Shown: positions 1 to 9,249 of the stretch, one piece after another | Layout: the number at the start of each line of letters is the position of its first letter | Numbering within the stretch: position 1 is the stretch's first letter | Source of the DNA: Spirosomataceae bacterium | GTDB lineage: Bacteria > Bacteroidota > Bacteroidia > Cytophagales > Spirosomataceae | Direction of reading: 5' to 3' | Assembly: GCA_022702045.1 (NCBI GenBank) | Contig: JAKONH010000134.1 | Span: forward strand, 1-32,052 | Length of the DNA stretch: 32,052 bases | Translations under genes and position numbers: made by a program | Notes under the pieces: generated by a model | Told to the model about the DNA's origin: nothing | The model's database searches: none | Seen by the model: only the letters and a program-made list of their open reading frames with translations

Positions 1-3
1 AAA

Positions 4-14
4 TAACAGTGTTA
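4..14. promoter_or_regulatory. candidate second TetR operator (TAACAGTGTTA) downstream of tetR
   Basis: Perfect 5+1+5 dyad, same consensus as 654..664. Confidence 0.35.
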
Positions 15-30
15 GTTATCAGGCAAAAAA

Positions 31-633
31 TTAGTGGATCAGTGATTTCACAAACCCAGACACCGCATCGTGCAACACAGCTGTACTTTGCTTGTTGGTG
101 GCGGCAGTAGAATCAATCATCTGAATCGACACCAACCCGTGCAAAATCGACCAGTAGGTTCTGAATTTCAGGTATACATTGGCATCGGCATTAGGGCCAC
201 CAGCGATCAGTTGGTTGATGGTTGTAGTAATGACCTCGCTAAACTGCCGCATCTCGACGATGTGATTTGCCGTTTCGCAGGTAGGAATACCCAGTCCAAA
301 CATGAGTTGATAGTATTCCCGGTTGTCGAACGCGAACTGCCAGTACGTCTGCGCAATACCTTCTAGCCGTTCGGCCGGTTCTTTTTCACAGAGCGCGCTT
401 TCTTTGATCTGCCCGATCAGGCGTTGAAATCCCTGCCGGGTGAATTCCAGCAGAATCGCGTCTTTACTGGCGAAGTGACTGTAAATCACTGGAACACTGT
501 ATTCGATGGCGTCGGCGATTTTTCGAATCGACAGCGAAGTCCAGCCCTCCGACAACACCTGTTCCCAGGCGGCTGTCAGAATGCTGTTTCTAACTTCTTC
601 TTTCTGTCGTTGTCGACGTTCTACCAATCCCAT
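31..633 (-). CDS. TetR/AcrR family transcriptional regulator
   Basis: 200 aa ORF with N-terminal HTH (ILTAAWEQVLSEGWTSLSIRKIADAIEYSVPVIYSHFASKDAIL) typical of TetR; C-terminal helical ligand domain. Confidence 0.93.
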   Translation of the reverse strand: MGLVERRQRQKEEVRNSILTAAWEQVLSEGWTSLSIRKIADAIEYSVPVIYSHFASKDAILLEFTRQGFQRLIGQIKESALCEKEPAERLEGIAQTYWQFAFDNREYYQLMFGLGIPTCETANHIVEMRQFSEVITTTINQLIAGGPNADANVYLKFRTYWSILHGLVSIQMIDSTAATNKQSTAVLHDAVSGFVKSLIH

Positions 634-653
634 TGTTTATGCGTTCGCTTTTA

Positions 654-664
654 TAACGGTGTTA
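654..664. promoter_or_regulatory. candidate TetR operator (TAACGGTGTTA), 21 bp upstream of the tetR start codon
   Basis: Dyad TAAC-GGT-GTTA just upstream of the TetR ATG; a near-identical dyad TAACAGTGTTA lies at 4..14. Confidence 0.45.
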
Positions 665-763
665 ACTTTTATAACTACGATCTAGTTCCGTACGTAAAAG
701 GATTGATATTTAATACACTATATGCCAACGAGTTAATTCACAAAGAAAATAATTACAAACAGA

Positions 764-806
764 CAACTCCCCGGCTAACAGACAGGCGCTGTTAGCCGGG
801 GAGTTG
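764..806 (-). terminator. strong hairpin downstream of the RNase P RNA gene
   Basis: Perfect 18-bp inverted repeat caactccccggctaacag / ctgttagccggggagttg with 7-nt loop; T-rich on the minus strand beyond it. Confidence 0.6.
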
Positions 807-817
807 AAAAACCAATG

Positions 818-1286
818 CAATACGAATCTATAAGCCGGGTTCTGTCGACCAGCCGCAAAGCCAGCCGTCTTATCATTTATCTGGGATGATAGTCACCTAC
901 CACCTCGTTCGACCTACCCGCGTCGGTTTTCACCCGGCCGAAACCGGGCTGCTGGCGACGAGCAGCCGCGCGTCCGACGCTTATTTGGTCTTTCAGCCCA
1001 TAAGGGTTACCGTGCCCCGTCGGTCACCCGCCGGGCGGTGGGCTCTTACCCCACCGGTTCGCCCTTACCAGTGGTTGACTGCCTGAGTGATAGAATGCTC
1101 TAAATAAGTTTATTCAATCATTCTATCACTCAGGCAGTCAACCACTGGCGGTATATTTTCTGTTGCCCTGTCTGTCAGCCGACCGTCGCCAGTCGGCTGC
1201 CTTCCCGTTAGGAAGTATGGCGCTCTGCGCTGCCCGGACTTTCCTCACCTGCCCGAAGGCCGGCGCGATAAGACAACTCGTATTGT
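818..1286 (-). ncRNA. rnpB: RNase P RNA (bacterial type A-like)
   Basis: Minus strand contains GAGGAAAGTCCGGGC, GGTAAGGGCGAA..GGTAAGAGCCCACCG, AGACCAAATA, CGGGTAGG and ACAGAACCCGGCTTAT; P1 helix CAATACGAG/TTCGTATTG closes the ends. Confidence 0.95.
1068..1148. repeat. perfect 30-bp inverted repeat inside rnpB (P12 position)
   Basis: ccagtggttgactgcctgagtgatagaatg (1068-1097) is the exact reverse complement of 1119-1148; 21-nt loop. Confidence 0.95.
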
Positions 1287-1447
1287 ACTGGTGGGGGCAA
1301 AGGTACGCCTTTCGACGCGGATACGACCGAAAAAGTCCTAAATATCAGTTTGTCACTAAACCGTTGGCTCAGGATTGGCGATTAATAATAATGCCTTGAC
1401 AGACCGAAGCGCAAATCCGCGTAATCTTCCGACAATTTTCATTCCCT

Positions 1448-2488
1448 ATGGCACTTACCAATTATCACCTGTTTGTAGGCCGCTACGATCGCGGTCTGAT
1501 GGCTCCCGACGCTAATCACTTTGAAATCAAACTCGACACGGGGGGCGACTTCTTCCGGGTGGCCGTCAACGTTCGGTCGCAGGATGGGTCGATGCTGCTG
1601 ACGTACGTCAACGACGACTACCAGCACGAACTCTGTAACCGCCTGCTGACCGCTTTTCCCGACAACGGCACGTACGCTGTCAACGACCCCGACAAACGCC
1701 GTCAGTTCGGGCTTGACTTTCTCCGGCGCAATATGATCGGTGATTTCGGTCGGATGATTCCGCTGCCCAACAACGCCCCCGGTCTCGACAACGACCTAGA
1801 GGAAAAGCTGACGCGGGCGCTGGACAAGTCGAAAGCAGATCCCAACGCCCGCATTTTCGTGTTCGGCGAACGGTGGCCCGGTACGACCAGCAAAGACAGG
1901 TACTTCCCCGAAATAAAGGATCAGGGTATCCACGATATTCATATGAATCAGGGGAACCCGCCGGGGAAATTCGAGAAGGACAACGGTGTTTTTCAGGACG
2001 GTGGCCTGCTGATATATTATCCGGCGCTGGGGCGCTGGACGGCGATTCTGCTGGCTTTCCAAACGCAGTTCAACACGCTCAACCCACCTACGTTGCACAC
2101 CGACGATCAGACAGGCAATCGTATCCCCGGCACCAGCCCCATCGACAATACACCCGTCGACGGGGAAGTCGTTATCGCAGCGGCTCTGGTCAACCCCCGA
2201 GGTACCGAAGCGGGCAACGAGAAAGTAATCCTGCTCAACACGACTGATTCGCCGGTGTTACTCAACGGCTGGAAGCTGGTCGATCGGCAGCAACAGGCGT
2301 TCACCATCGGCAATGTGACGGTTCCGGCTGCGGGCACGGTTGACCTGCATATCCCGGCCAACAGTTCGTTTCAGCTCTCAAATAACGGCGGAACAATTAC
2401 GCTGTTGAATGGCGCGGGTCTGAAAACCAGTGGTGTCCGTTACACCAAACAACAGGCTAGCCTGGAAGGACGGCTGGTTCGGTTTTAA
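1448..2488 (+). CDS. DUF2278 (YukJ-like) protein with C-terminal lamin-tail-like domain
   Basis: MALTNYHLFVGRYDRGLMAP... matches the YukJ/DUF2278 pattern; C-terminal beta-rich VILLNTTDSPVLLNGWKLVDRQ...FQLSNNGGTITLLN resembles LTD. Confidence 0.85.
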   Translation: MALTNYHLFVGRYDRGLMAPDANHFEIKLDTGGDFFRVAVNVRSQDGSMLLTYVNDDYQHELCNRLLTAFPDNGTYAVNDPDKRRQFGLDFLRRNMIGDFGRMIPLPNNAPGLDNDLEEKLTRALDKSKADPNARIFVFGERWPGTTSKDRYFPEIKDQGIHDIHMNQGNPPGKFEKDNGVFQDGGLLIYYPALGRWTAILLAFQTQFNTLNPPTLHTDDQTGNRIPGTSPIDNTPVDGEVVIAAALVNPRGTEAGNEKVILLNTTDSPVLLNGWKLVDRQQQAFTIGNVTVPAAGTVDLHIPANSSFQLSNNGGTITLLNGAGLKTSGVRYTKQQASLEGRLVRF

Positions 2489-2491
2489 GTC

Positions 2492-2630
2492 GGTTTATGG
2501 TTTACAGTATTCAGTTTACGGTGTAGTAATGTCAGGACTGGTTGTGTGTCAGACAGCCAGCGCTCAGTACAAAAAGCACACTGTCTTCGACAGCATCCTC
2601 CCGTAAACTGAATACTGTAAACCGTAAACC
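2492..2630. repeat. long palindromic intergenic element (family A, GTTTACRGTWTTCAGTTTACGG arms)
   Basis: 2492-2521 and 2601-2630 are inverted 30-mers with 1 mismatch. Confidence 0.9.
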
Positions 2631-4061
2631 CTACTGCAACCCGTCTACCTTCACATCGATTCGGCCAGTGGCGTTGACAACGGCCAACATACCGGTCGAC
2701 GTCAGGTATACCTGATCGGGCTGAATATGATCGATATGACCGTTGATTACTACCCCTTTGGCAAGCGCATTATTATGGAGCCGAGCCTGCAACTGTTTCT
2801 GAACATCCGTGATCTGCGATCCTACGGGAAAGGTCAGCTGCTCCTGAAGAGTTTTGGCGAATGTACCTTGCAACAACCAGCTCGCCGACCGTTGCAAGAT
2901 ATTCCGCGTATCGAGGTCGTAAGCCAGATTCTGCAGCGAAATCGTTTGTGTCTTCGGGTCGTAATACGGTCGACCGCGCAGATAGATGTCGCCCCTGATT
3001 GTACCGGATAAGCCAGCTTTGATAATCAGATTTTCGTTTTGACCATACAGGTCGATACTGGTGAGCGTGATGGAATATCCCCCCGAGAGTGGAAATGTTT
3101 TTCCCACGAAATTTTCCGCAGCCAGCCGGGCCGCTTCGGGGTAACTAACTTCGCTAAGCAGGCCAATCCGGAAGTCGTCTTTTACCTGCGTTACCACCGT
3201 CAGATCGGGTAGCGACACGGCTGGGCGTACTTCGGGTTTAGTTCCCGTGGTCGTCAGCGTAAAGCCTTCGATACCAATTGTGGAGCGAATCACACTACCA
3301 TCGAAGCGCAGGGGCGTTATCAGCACGCGCTTCGGCACAACCTGCAGATAGGTACGGTAGGCTTCCGAAATCAGGTACGGTTCGCGCAGCAGATTCCACG
3401 CCCGTAGCACCGGTGTTTTGAGATCGACGTTCTTGCGTATTTGCTGATCGATCGCCTGCGTAATCGTCCCCAGGTTCTTGTCAATCATACGACTGACCAG
3501 ATTGGTGATCGGAATGTTCAGGCCGATGACGCTAATGGTCGGGCGACGCACCCACCCGTAGCCATCGGGTTGCGTCTGGGTGTGTACCGACCAGTCAGAA
3601 TCGAGGTCGAACTTACTCTTGAACCGCAGGTCCAGTTCAAACTCGGTTTCCTTATATTGGGTAAAACCCAGCACCGACACACCCGCCCGCACCCAGATTC
3701 GCAGCGGTACAACAAACTGAAAAAGACTATCCTGCGCCGACACGAGAATCGTTCCGCGTTTCCACACCTTCGTCAGAAACTTGTCGCCGTTGTTGTCGTT
3801 CGGATCGTTGTCTTCATAGATCAACCCGTTGACCTGCGCGTTAATCTGACGCTGCACATCGTTGATCGAAATTGATACAGGTACGTGAACGGTGGATAGA
3901 TGACGCTCGCTGCGGATGTCCATTTCGGTGAATTTATACGCTTCTTTAGGAGCTTTGGGGTCCAGTTTGTTTACAGACTGGCAACTTGCCAGCCCGAGCA
4001 GCAGCCACAGACTGAGTATCCCAGCCTGGCCCCTACTTAAGGCTAACCTTCGTAGCGCCAT
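2631..4061 (-). CDS. DUF4403 family lipoprotein
   Basis: Signal plus lipobox LGLASCQS; DUF4403-like body; start chosen at MALRRLALSRGQAG to limit overlap with the upstream gene. Confidence 0.8.
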   Translation of the reverse strand: MALRRLALSRGQAGILSLWLLLGLASCQSVNKLDPKAPKEAYKFTEMDIRSERHLSTVHVPVSISINDVQRQINAQVNGLIYEDNDPNDNNGDKFLTKVWKRGTILVSAQDSLFQFVVPLRIWVRAGVSVLGFTQYKETEFELDLRFKSKFDLDSDWSVHTQTQPDGYGWVRRPTISVIGLNIPITNLVSRMIDKNLGTITQAIDQQIRKNVDLKTPVLRAWNLLREPYLISEAYRTYLQVVPKRVLITPLRFDGSVIRSTIGIEGFTLTTTGTKPEVRPAVSLPDLTVVTQVKDDFRIGLLSEVSYPEAARLAAENFVGKTFPLSGGYSITLTSIDLYGQNENLIIKAGLSGTIRGDIYLRGRPYYDPKTQTISLQNLAYDLDTRNILQRSASWLLQGTFAKTLQEQLTFPVGSQITDVQKQLQARLHNNALAKGVVINGHIDHIQPDQVYLTSTGMLAVVNATGRIDVKVDGLQ

Positions 4062-5055
4062 AACCAAATTTCTGTTTCTGGGCATCTTCGAAAAACCGGA
4101 CGTGTGCATGTTGACCCAGCCGCTTGTGCAGCTCGGTTCGCAATGCACCACTACCGACGCCGTGAATAAACGTGATTTCGCTCATACTACTGGCAACTGC
4201 GTTTTCGAGTGCTTTCTCAAAAGTATCCAGTTGCAACTTTAATAGGTCGGCGGGGCCACGGCTTCCCGTACCTTTCGGCAACAGCGCTTCTGTATGCAGA
4301 TCAACCACCGACGACGGCCGATCAACCGCAATAACATCGGGATCGTTCTTTGGCTTAAGCATCTCCGCTTTCAACTCGTCAGGACGAATCGTATGCGGCC
4401 GGGGGCGGTTGCTTGACGGGGTCGCAGGTTGTGCCGGCTCTGTTCCTTCAGCATCGAGTTGGGCGATAAAACCGGGCTGGTTTAGCACGGGCACGGTAGT
4501 TTTGTTCTTGAAAAACGTCGCAGCCCGTGCTTTGAATCGTTTCACCAGCGGAGCCCGCAACGTCGATTTACCCGCGCGGAACCACAGCCCCTGCACCACG
4601 AACGTCGGCCAGTTTTCAAACGTCGCATGTGTGTAGAGGTCATTCATTTTCTGGTGCGACCGCGCTTTGAGCATGCCAGCAAACAGGCCCCGAAACTGAA
4701 CACCGCCCGTGGGTGCGGCCGACTCTTCGCCCAGTGCGTACGGAAAATCCCAGTCGGTATTATTGACCAGATACAGCGAATATTCCCGATCGTTGACCGC
4801 GACAAACGCCAGGTAGATACCTTGGTTGGCCAGAATCGCCGGGGCCGACGGAGCCGTTGGTTTCTGCGGCTCAAATGTCGACTTGCGGAGCAGCTTCTCC
4901 GCTTCCAGTGGTGAGACGGGCACTAATTCCGAACGCATCACCGGAATTCGAAAGCCGTCTTCGATTTCAATCTCTACCATGTTGCCCGGCAGAAACCGCG
5001 ACACAATACCCTCTCCTTTTGCCCGTAACAACCGGACTTTATCACCAATATTCAT
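4033..5055 (-). CDS. DUF2027 / Smr domain-containing protein
   Basis: N-terminal MNIGDKVRLLRAKGEGIVSRFLPGNMVEIEIEDGFRIPV, C-terminal Smr domain VDLHTEALL...ITFIHGVGSGALRTELHKRL; start chosen at ATG 5055 (the ORF extension runs through a repeat). Confidence 0.88.
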   Translation of the reverse strand: MNIGDKVRLLRAKGEGIVSRFLPGNMVEIEIEDGFRIPVMRSELVPVSPLEAEKLLRKSTFEPQKPTAPSAPAILANQGIYLAFVAVNDREYSLYLVNNTDWDFPYALGEESAAPTGGVQFRGLFAGMLKARSHQKMNDLYTHATFENWPTFVVQGLWFRAGKSTLRAPLVKRFKARAATFFKNKTTVPVLNQPGFIAQLDAEGTEPAQPATPSSNRPRPHTIRPDELKAEMLKPKNDPDVIAVDRPSSVVDLHTEALLPKGTGSRGPADLLKLQLDTFEKALENAVASSMSEITFIHGVGSGALRTELHKRLGQHAHVRFFEDAQKQKFGYGATKVSLK

Positions 5056-5072
5056 GTCAGTTAACGGTTTTC

Positions 5073-5144
5073 TGTGTGTAGAGACGCGATCGCACCGGCG
5101 GCCATGCGGTGGTCGCCACCGGTGCGGTCGCGTCTCTACACACA
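5073..5144. repeat. 72-bp palindromic element (family B, GTAGAGACGCG arms plus GGCGGCCAYGCGGTGGTCGCCACC core)
   Basis: Arms 5073-5098 / 5119-5144 inverted with one mismatch over 26 nt. Confidence 0.92.
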
Positions 5145-5223
5145 ACCAAAAAATGCACCGAACGTTCCGGGTTTTCGTTATGACTATGCGGCTGCTATAT
5201 TCCGCCCTTTCTCCTTTTGCATC

Positions 5224-5646
5224 ATGTGGATTGTTTTTGCCCTGCTGGCGGCTTTAGCCTCGGCCATCGTTGTAACGCTGACCAAAGCCGGGGTCAAAAA
5301 CGTCGACTCGAACCTGGCCTTTGCCGTACAGGCAGTTATGATTCTACTGGTCTCGTGGAGCGTTATTCTTGGGCAGGGCAAACTTCCGGACTTTAGTACG
5401 ATTGACCGGCGCAGCTGGATCTTTCTGATCGTTGCGGGTGTCATTACCTGTTTGTCGTCGCTGCTGTCGTTTCGCGCGCTCAAACTGGGTAATGCCTCCC
5501 AGGTATCGCCCTTGACAAACCTGACGCTGGTTTTTTCGATCATTCTGGCGGGGGTATTCCTGAAAGAGAAACTTAACTGGCAGGTGCTCACCGGCGCAGC
5601 CATCATGGTCGTCGGCGCCATCATCATCGCCACTGCCCGCGAGTAA
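5224..5646 (+). CDS. EamA-type (half-size DMT) transporter
   Basis: 140 aa, about 5 TM helices, SFRALKLGNASQVSPLTNLTLVFSIILAGVFLKEKLNWQVLTGAAIMVVGAIII is an EamA signature. Confidence 0.87.
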   Translation: MWIVFALLAALASAIVVTLTKAGVKNVDSNLAFAVQAVMILLVSWSVILGQGKLPDFSTIDRRSWIFLIVAGVITCLSSLLSFRALKLGNASQVSPLTNLTLVFSIILAGVFLKEKLNWQVLTGAAIMVVGAIIIATARE

Positions 5647-5772
5647 TAGCACGCAGATAACACGGATACGGCTGATTTTCGCAGATAACCAAAAAATCTC
5701 CGGTGATCCGCATCATCAACGTCATCCGCGTGCCATTAACAGGAACTGGTATAGTAATGTAAACCGTTATCC

Positions 5773-7911
5773 TTGTCTACTCCAGACGCTTGCCACATGC
5801 CTGCCGCCGTAAACGAAAAGCTCGACCTCGCCTACAACTTCGTCATGCACACTAGCCGAAACGTCTTTCTGACGGGTAAGGCCGGTACCGGAAAGACGAC
5901 GTTTCTACGGGAGATACGGCAGTCGATCGCCAAGCGTATGGTCGTTGTAGCTCCGACGGGCGTAGCGGCCATCAACGCCGGGGGCGTGACGATACACTCG
6001 TTGTTTCAGTTACCATTCGGACCGCTCGTACCGGGTAGCACCGTTCGCGAAAACAACATCAACCGCGAGAAAATCAAGATTTTCCGCACCCTCGACCTGC
6101 TGGTAATCGATGAGATCAGTATGGTACGGGCCGATGTGCTCGATGGCATTGATGAAGTGCTGCGCCGGTACCGTCATCGACCAGAACCGTTCGGCGGGGT
6201 ACAACTACTACTCATCGGCGATATGCAGCAGTTGCCGCCCGTTATCCGCGATGAAGACTGGCAGTTGTTAAGTCCGTATTACGAGACGGGCTATTTTTTC
6301 GGAAGCCGCGCCCTGCAACAGACGCCCTATGTTTCGATCGAGCTGACGCACATCTACCGGCAGGCCGACCAACGGTTTATCGATATGCTGAATGGCATCC
6401 GTGAAAAGACGATCACACGCGATCAGCTGGCGGATTTGAATCAGCGTTACGTTCCCGACTTTGCGCCCGACGAACGCGACGGCTACATCACGCTGTCGAC
6501 GCACAATCAGCGGGCGCAGCAGATCAACAGCGAAAAGCTAAAGGCGCTCAAGGGCAAGCTACGCTCGTTCGAAGCCGAGATCGACAAGGAATTTCCCGCC
6601 CACGCCTTCCCCACCGACGCCGATCTGGACCTGAAAATTGGCGCACAGGTCATGTTCATCAAAAATGACATTTCACGCGACAAGCTATATTACAACGGCA
6701 AGATCGGGCGCGTTACCGACATCGATGACGACCGTATTTATGTCGAATGCCAGGGTGATAGCGAGCCACTGACTGTCGAGCGGGTTTCTTGGGAGAACGT
6801 CCGCTACGCCCTCGACCCCACCACAAAGGAGATTACCAGTGAGGTTATCGGCACCTTTACACAGTATCCGCTGAAACTGGCCTGGGCCATCACGATTCAC
6901 AAAAGTCAGGGGCTAACTTTCGAGCGAGCGATCATTGACGCGTCGTCAGCGTTTGCGCATGGGCAGGTATATGTGGCGTTGAGCCGGTGCAAGACGCTGG
7001 ATGGTCTGGTATTGCGGGCCGAAATTCCGATGCACAGCATCAAGAGCGAGCAACGCCTGGACAACTTTCACGAACAGCTACAGCAACAGACCCCCACCGA
7101 GCAGCACCTGACCGACGCCAAGCGATCGTATCAGGAACAGTTACTCGAAGAGCTGTTTTCATTCGAAACGGCACATTCGCTACTGCATCGATCACGCAGA
7201 GTGATCCACGATCATAGTGGCGCTTTTTCGGGCAACCTGATGCTACTCCTGCTACAACTAACCGAACTGCTGACCGATAAAGGCCGCATCGTTGCCCGGC
7301 GATTCATCCGACAATTGCCCAGTTATCTCTCGTCCGATGTACTGCCCGAGGATAACGAACCACTGCGTGAGCGACTCCAGAAAGCAGGGGGCTATTTTCA
7401 CACGCTGCTCACCGACGAAGCCCTGCCTCTGCTCTACCGCTTCGATACGGCGACCGACAACAAGCAAGCTCGCGACAGCCTATTTGAAAACCTCGATGAG
7501 CTAGAGAAAGAACTGGTTAGTAAGCAGCACGGCTTCGACACACTTCGATCTACGTTCGACGCAACGGCTTATCAACAGGCCCGGCACAAGGTCGAACTTG
7601 ATTTTGTACCGAGTCGAAAGAAAAACGAACCTGCCGAAAAGGAAGGCGGTGCTGGGAAGGGCGGTTTGTACAGTGCCTTGATGAAGTGGCGCAACGAGCT
7701 GGCGGGTGAACATGGCACGACAGGCTTTATGGTACTTCCCCACAAAACCGTCGCCGAGCTAGCCAGTCAGCGCCCGTCGACGATGGATGAGCTGATGGCG
7801 ATCAAAGGCTTCGGAAAAACCCGCGCCCGCCAGATCGGTGCCGACGTGCTGCGCATCATCGAACTGCACAGCGGCAAACCGGCGAAAGGTTCACGCAAGA
7901 AAGCGGTGTAG
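5773..7911 (+). CDS. PIF1-like superfamily 1 DNA helicase with C-terminal HRDC-like domain
   Basis: Walker A GKAGTGKTTFL, Walker B LLVIDEISMV, motif WAITIHKSQGLTFERAIID, VYVALSRC; C-terminal LASQRPSTMDELMAIKGFGKTRARQIG; ORF begins with TTG, with ATG at 5797. Confidence 0.9.
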   Translation: MSTPDACHMPAAVNEKLDLAYNFVMHTSRNVFLTGKAGTGKTTFLREIRQSIAKRMVVVAPTGVAAINAGGVTIHSLFQLPFGPLVPGSTVRENNINREKIKIFRTLDLLVIDEISMVRADVLDGIDEVLRRYRHRPEPFGGVQLLLIGDMQQLPPVIRDEDWQLLSPYYETGYFFGSRALQQTPYVSIELTHIYRQADQRFIDMLNGIREKTITRDQLADLNQRYVPDFAPDERDGYITLSTHNQRAQQINSEKLKALKGKLRSFEAEIDKEFPAHAFPTDADLDLKIGAQVMFIKNDISRDKLYYNGKIGRVTDIDDDRIYVECQGDSEPLTVERVSWENVRYALDPTTKEITSEVIGTFTQYPLKLAWAITIHKSQGLTFERAIIDASSAFAHGQVYVALSRCKTLDGLVLRAEIPMHSIKSEQRLDNFHEQLQQQTPTEQHLTDAKRSYQEQLLEELFSFETAHSLLHRSRRVIHDHSGAFSGNLMLLLLQLTELLTDKGRIVARRFIRQLPSYLSSDVLPEDNEPLRERLQKAGGYFHTLLTDEALPLLYRFDTATDNKQARDSLFENLDELEKELVSKQHGFDTLRSTFDATAYQQARHKVELDFVPSRKKNEPAEKEGGAGKGGLYSALMKWRNELAGEHGTTGFMVLPHKTVAELASQRPSTMDELMAIKGFGKTRARQIGADVLRIIELHSGKPAKGSRKKAV

Positions 7912-7923
7912 CCCAGCGCGTCT

Positions 7924-8110
7924 AAGTAGCTTGGAACCGCGCCGGCGGACCGGTCCACGTCCGGGTGGTTGCAATCGCGACCAACAAAGCGACCATTCTA
8001 CAAAATCGACCTGACAACATCTGTGCTGGGTAACCGTCAGGCTTGGCTGTTTGATCAGGGTCGTTTTATTAGTCGCTGTCGCGCCCATCAGACGTCCACA
8101 TCTGGGCTAC
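7924..8110. repeat. imperfect palindromic intergenic element
   Basis: gcgaccaacaaagcgacc (7977-7994) vs inverted ggtcgttttattagtcgc (8059-8076), 15/18; flanking modules resemble those at 17028-17288. Confidence 0.55.
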
Positions 8111-8121
8111 ACCAGTATAGG

Positions 8122-9138
8122 CTACAACTCTGCTACTATCGTGCGCCAGCTTGCCAGTTCGGGCTTGCCGGGTTTCCGTTCGCCGAAGATCAGGCATACG
8201 TTCTGACCGTCTTTATCGAAGAGTTCCAGGCTTGTGACGATACCGTCGGCTGTCGGCTTTTTGGTTAGCCATGCCTGTCCGATCAGCATTTCGTTCAGGT
8301 GCAGGTTGAAGAGTGGGTCGAGCACGTTATACCACGGCCCCATCTGTACCAGTTTATTCACCGGTCCCGTGTGTATCTGAATACAACCGGGATTCGACAC
8401 GAATACCATAATGGGCACCGTACGGTCCGAGGCCAGGGTCATTGCCTGCTTCACCTGAGCCATCGTCAGCAGTTGTGCGTGTCCGTGGGGAGCCAGTCGT
8501 AACCCTTGTTGCCGCCCCACGCCGTATTTGCGGAGCAAACCAAAGAACTCGTGCGTGTCCTGCATACCCAGCCATCCGGCCTGAAATCCAGCCACGTCGA
8601 TCGCTTCGTCGGGTTGGTCGACCGTCCGGTCGGGGGCAGGTTCGATGGGCAGCGCATCGCTTTGATCGTCGCTGCGGAATTGGCTAACCAGTGCATCGTA
8701 GGCGGCCCGGTTCGATTGCTCGGTGAGGTAGATTTTGTGAACGGCCTGTCCCTGCATGTCGAAAAACTGCAGGCTCTGCCGACCATTTTCATCAACGGCA
8801 AAACCAATAGCCCAGCGGCTCATAAACAGTCGCAGGTCGATATCGGGGCCAAGCACCAACCCGACATGCCCATTGAACGACACATTTTCATACGTGCCTT
8901 TCCGTTCGTGGACCAGCGCATCGTTGCGAGTAAGTGCCATGACGTGCCCAAGCGTCGTAACCTGTTTAAGTAACTCCCGGAAGTCCCCCGCCAGCCGCAC
9001 TACCGTTTTACCGGTCCCTGTCGCAAGCAGTTCCGCTTCACTCACGCCCAATTGCCGGGCGGCATCGCGAATACGTAGATTGGGTTGTTGCTGCCGCAAA
9101 TCGGCCCAGCGTGTCGTCAGTGTTTCGAGTGTAATCAT
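8122..9138 (-). CDS. hmuS: HemS/HmuS/ChuS-like hemin-degrading factor
   Basis: Two HemS-like repeats (RIRDAARQLGVSEAELLATG; VFVSNPGCIQIHTGPVNKLVQMGPWYNVLDPLFNLHL), adjacent to heme ABC transporter genes. Confidence 0.9.
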   Translation of the reverse strand: MITLETLTTRWADLRQQQPNLRIRDAARQLGVSEAELLATGTGKTVVRLAGDFRELLKQVTTLGHVMALTRNDALVHERKGTYENVSFNGHVGLVLGPDIDLRLFMSRWAIGFAVDENGRQSLQFFDMQGQAVHKIYLTEQSNRAAYDALVSQFRSDDQSDALPIEPAPDRTVDQPDEAIDVAGFQAGWLGMQDTHEFFGLLRKYGVGRQQGLRLAPHGHAQLLTMAQVKQAMTLASDRTVPIMVFVSNPGCIQIHTGPVNKLVQMGPWYNVLDPLFNLHLNEMLIGQAWLTKKPTADGIVTSLELFDKDGQNVCLIFGERKPGKPELASWRTIVAEL

Positions 9139-9149
9139 ATCTATCTTCA

Positions 9150-9249
9150 GTTTACGGTATTCGGTTTACTGTGTTCGGTTACGGTGGGTCGTCCTATAGT
9201 AAACTAGTTTGGAAAGCTACTGTGAACCGAAAACCGTACACCGAAAACG
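9150..9249. repeat. family A palindromic element between hmuV and hmuS
   Basis: tacggtattcggtttactgt (9153-9172) vs inverted 9219-9238, 17/20. Confidence 0.7.

Noticed and set aside
886-1399. ORFs 886..1086 and 1163..1399 on the plus strand
   Set aside because: They lie antisense to the RNase P RNA gene; no protein-family signal.
5056-5145. N-terminal extension of the Smr ORF
   Set aside because: Translated palindrome; ATG at 5055 starts the conserved MNIGDKVRLL sequence.
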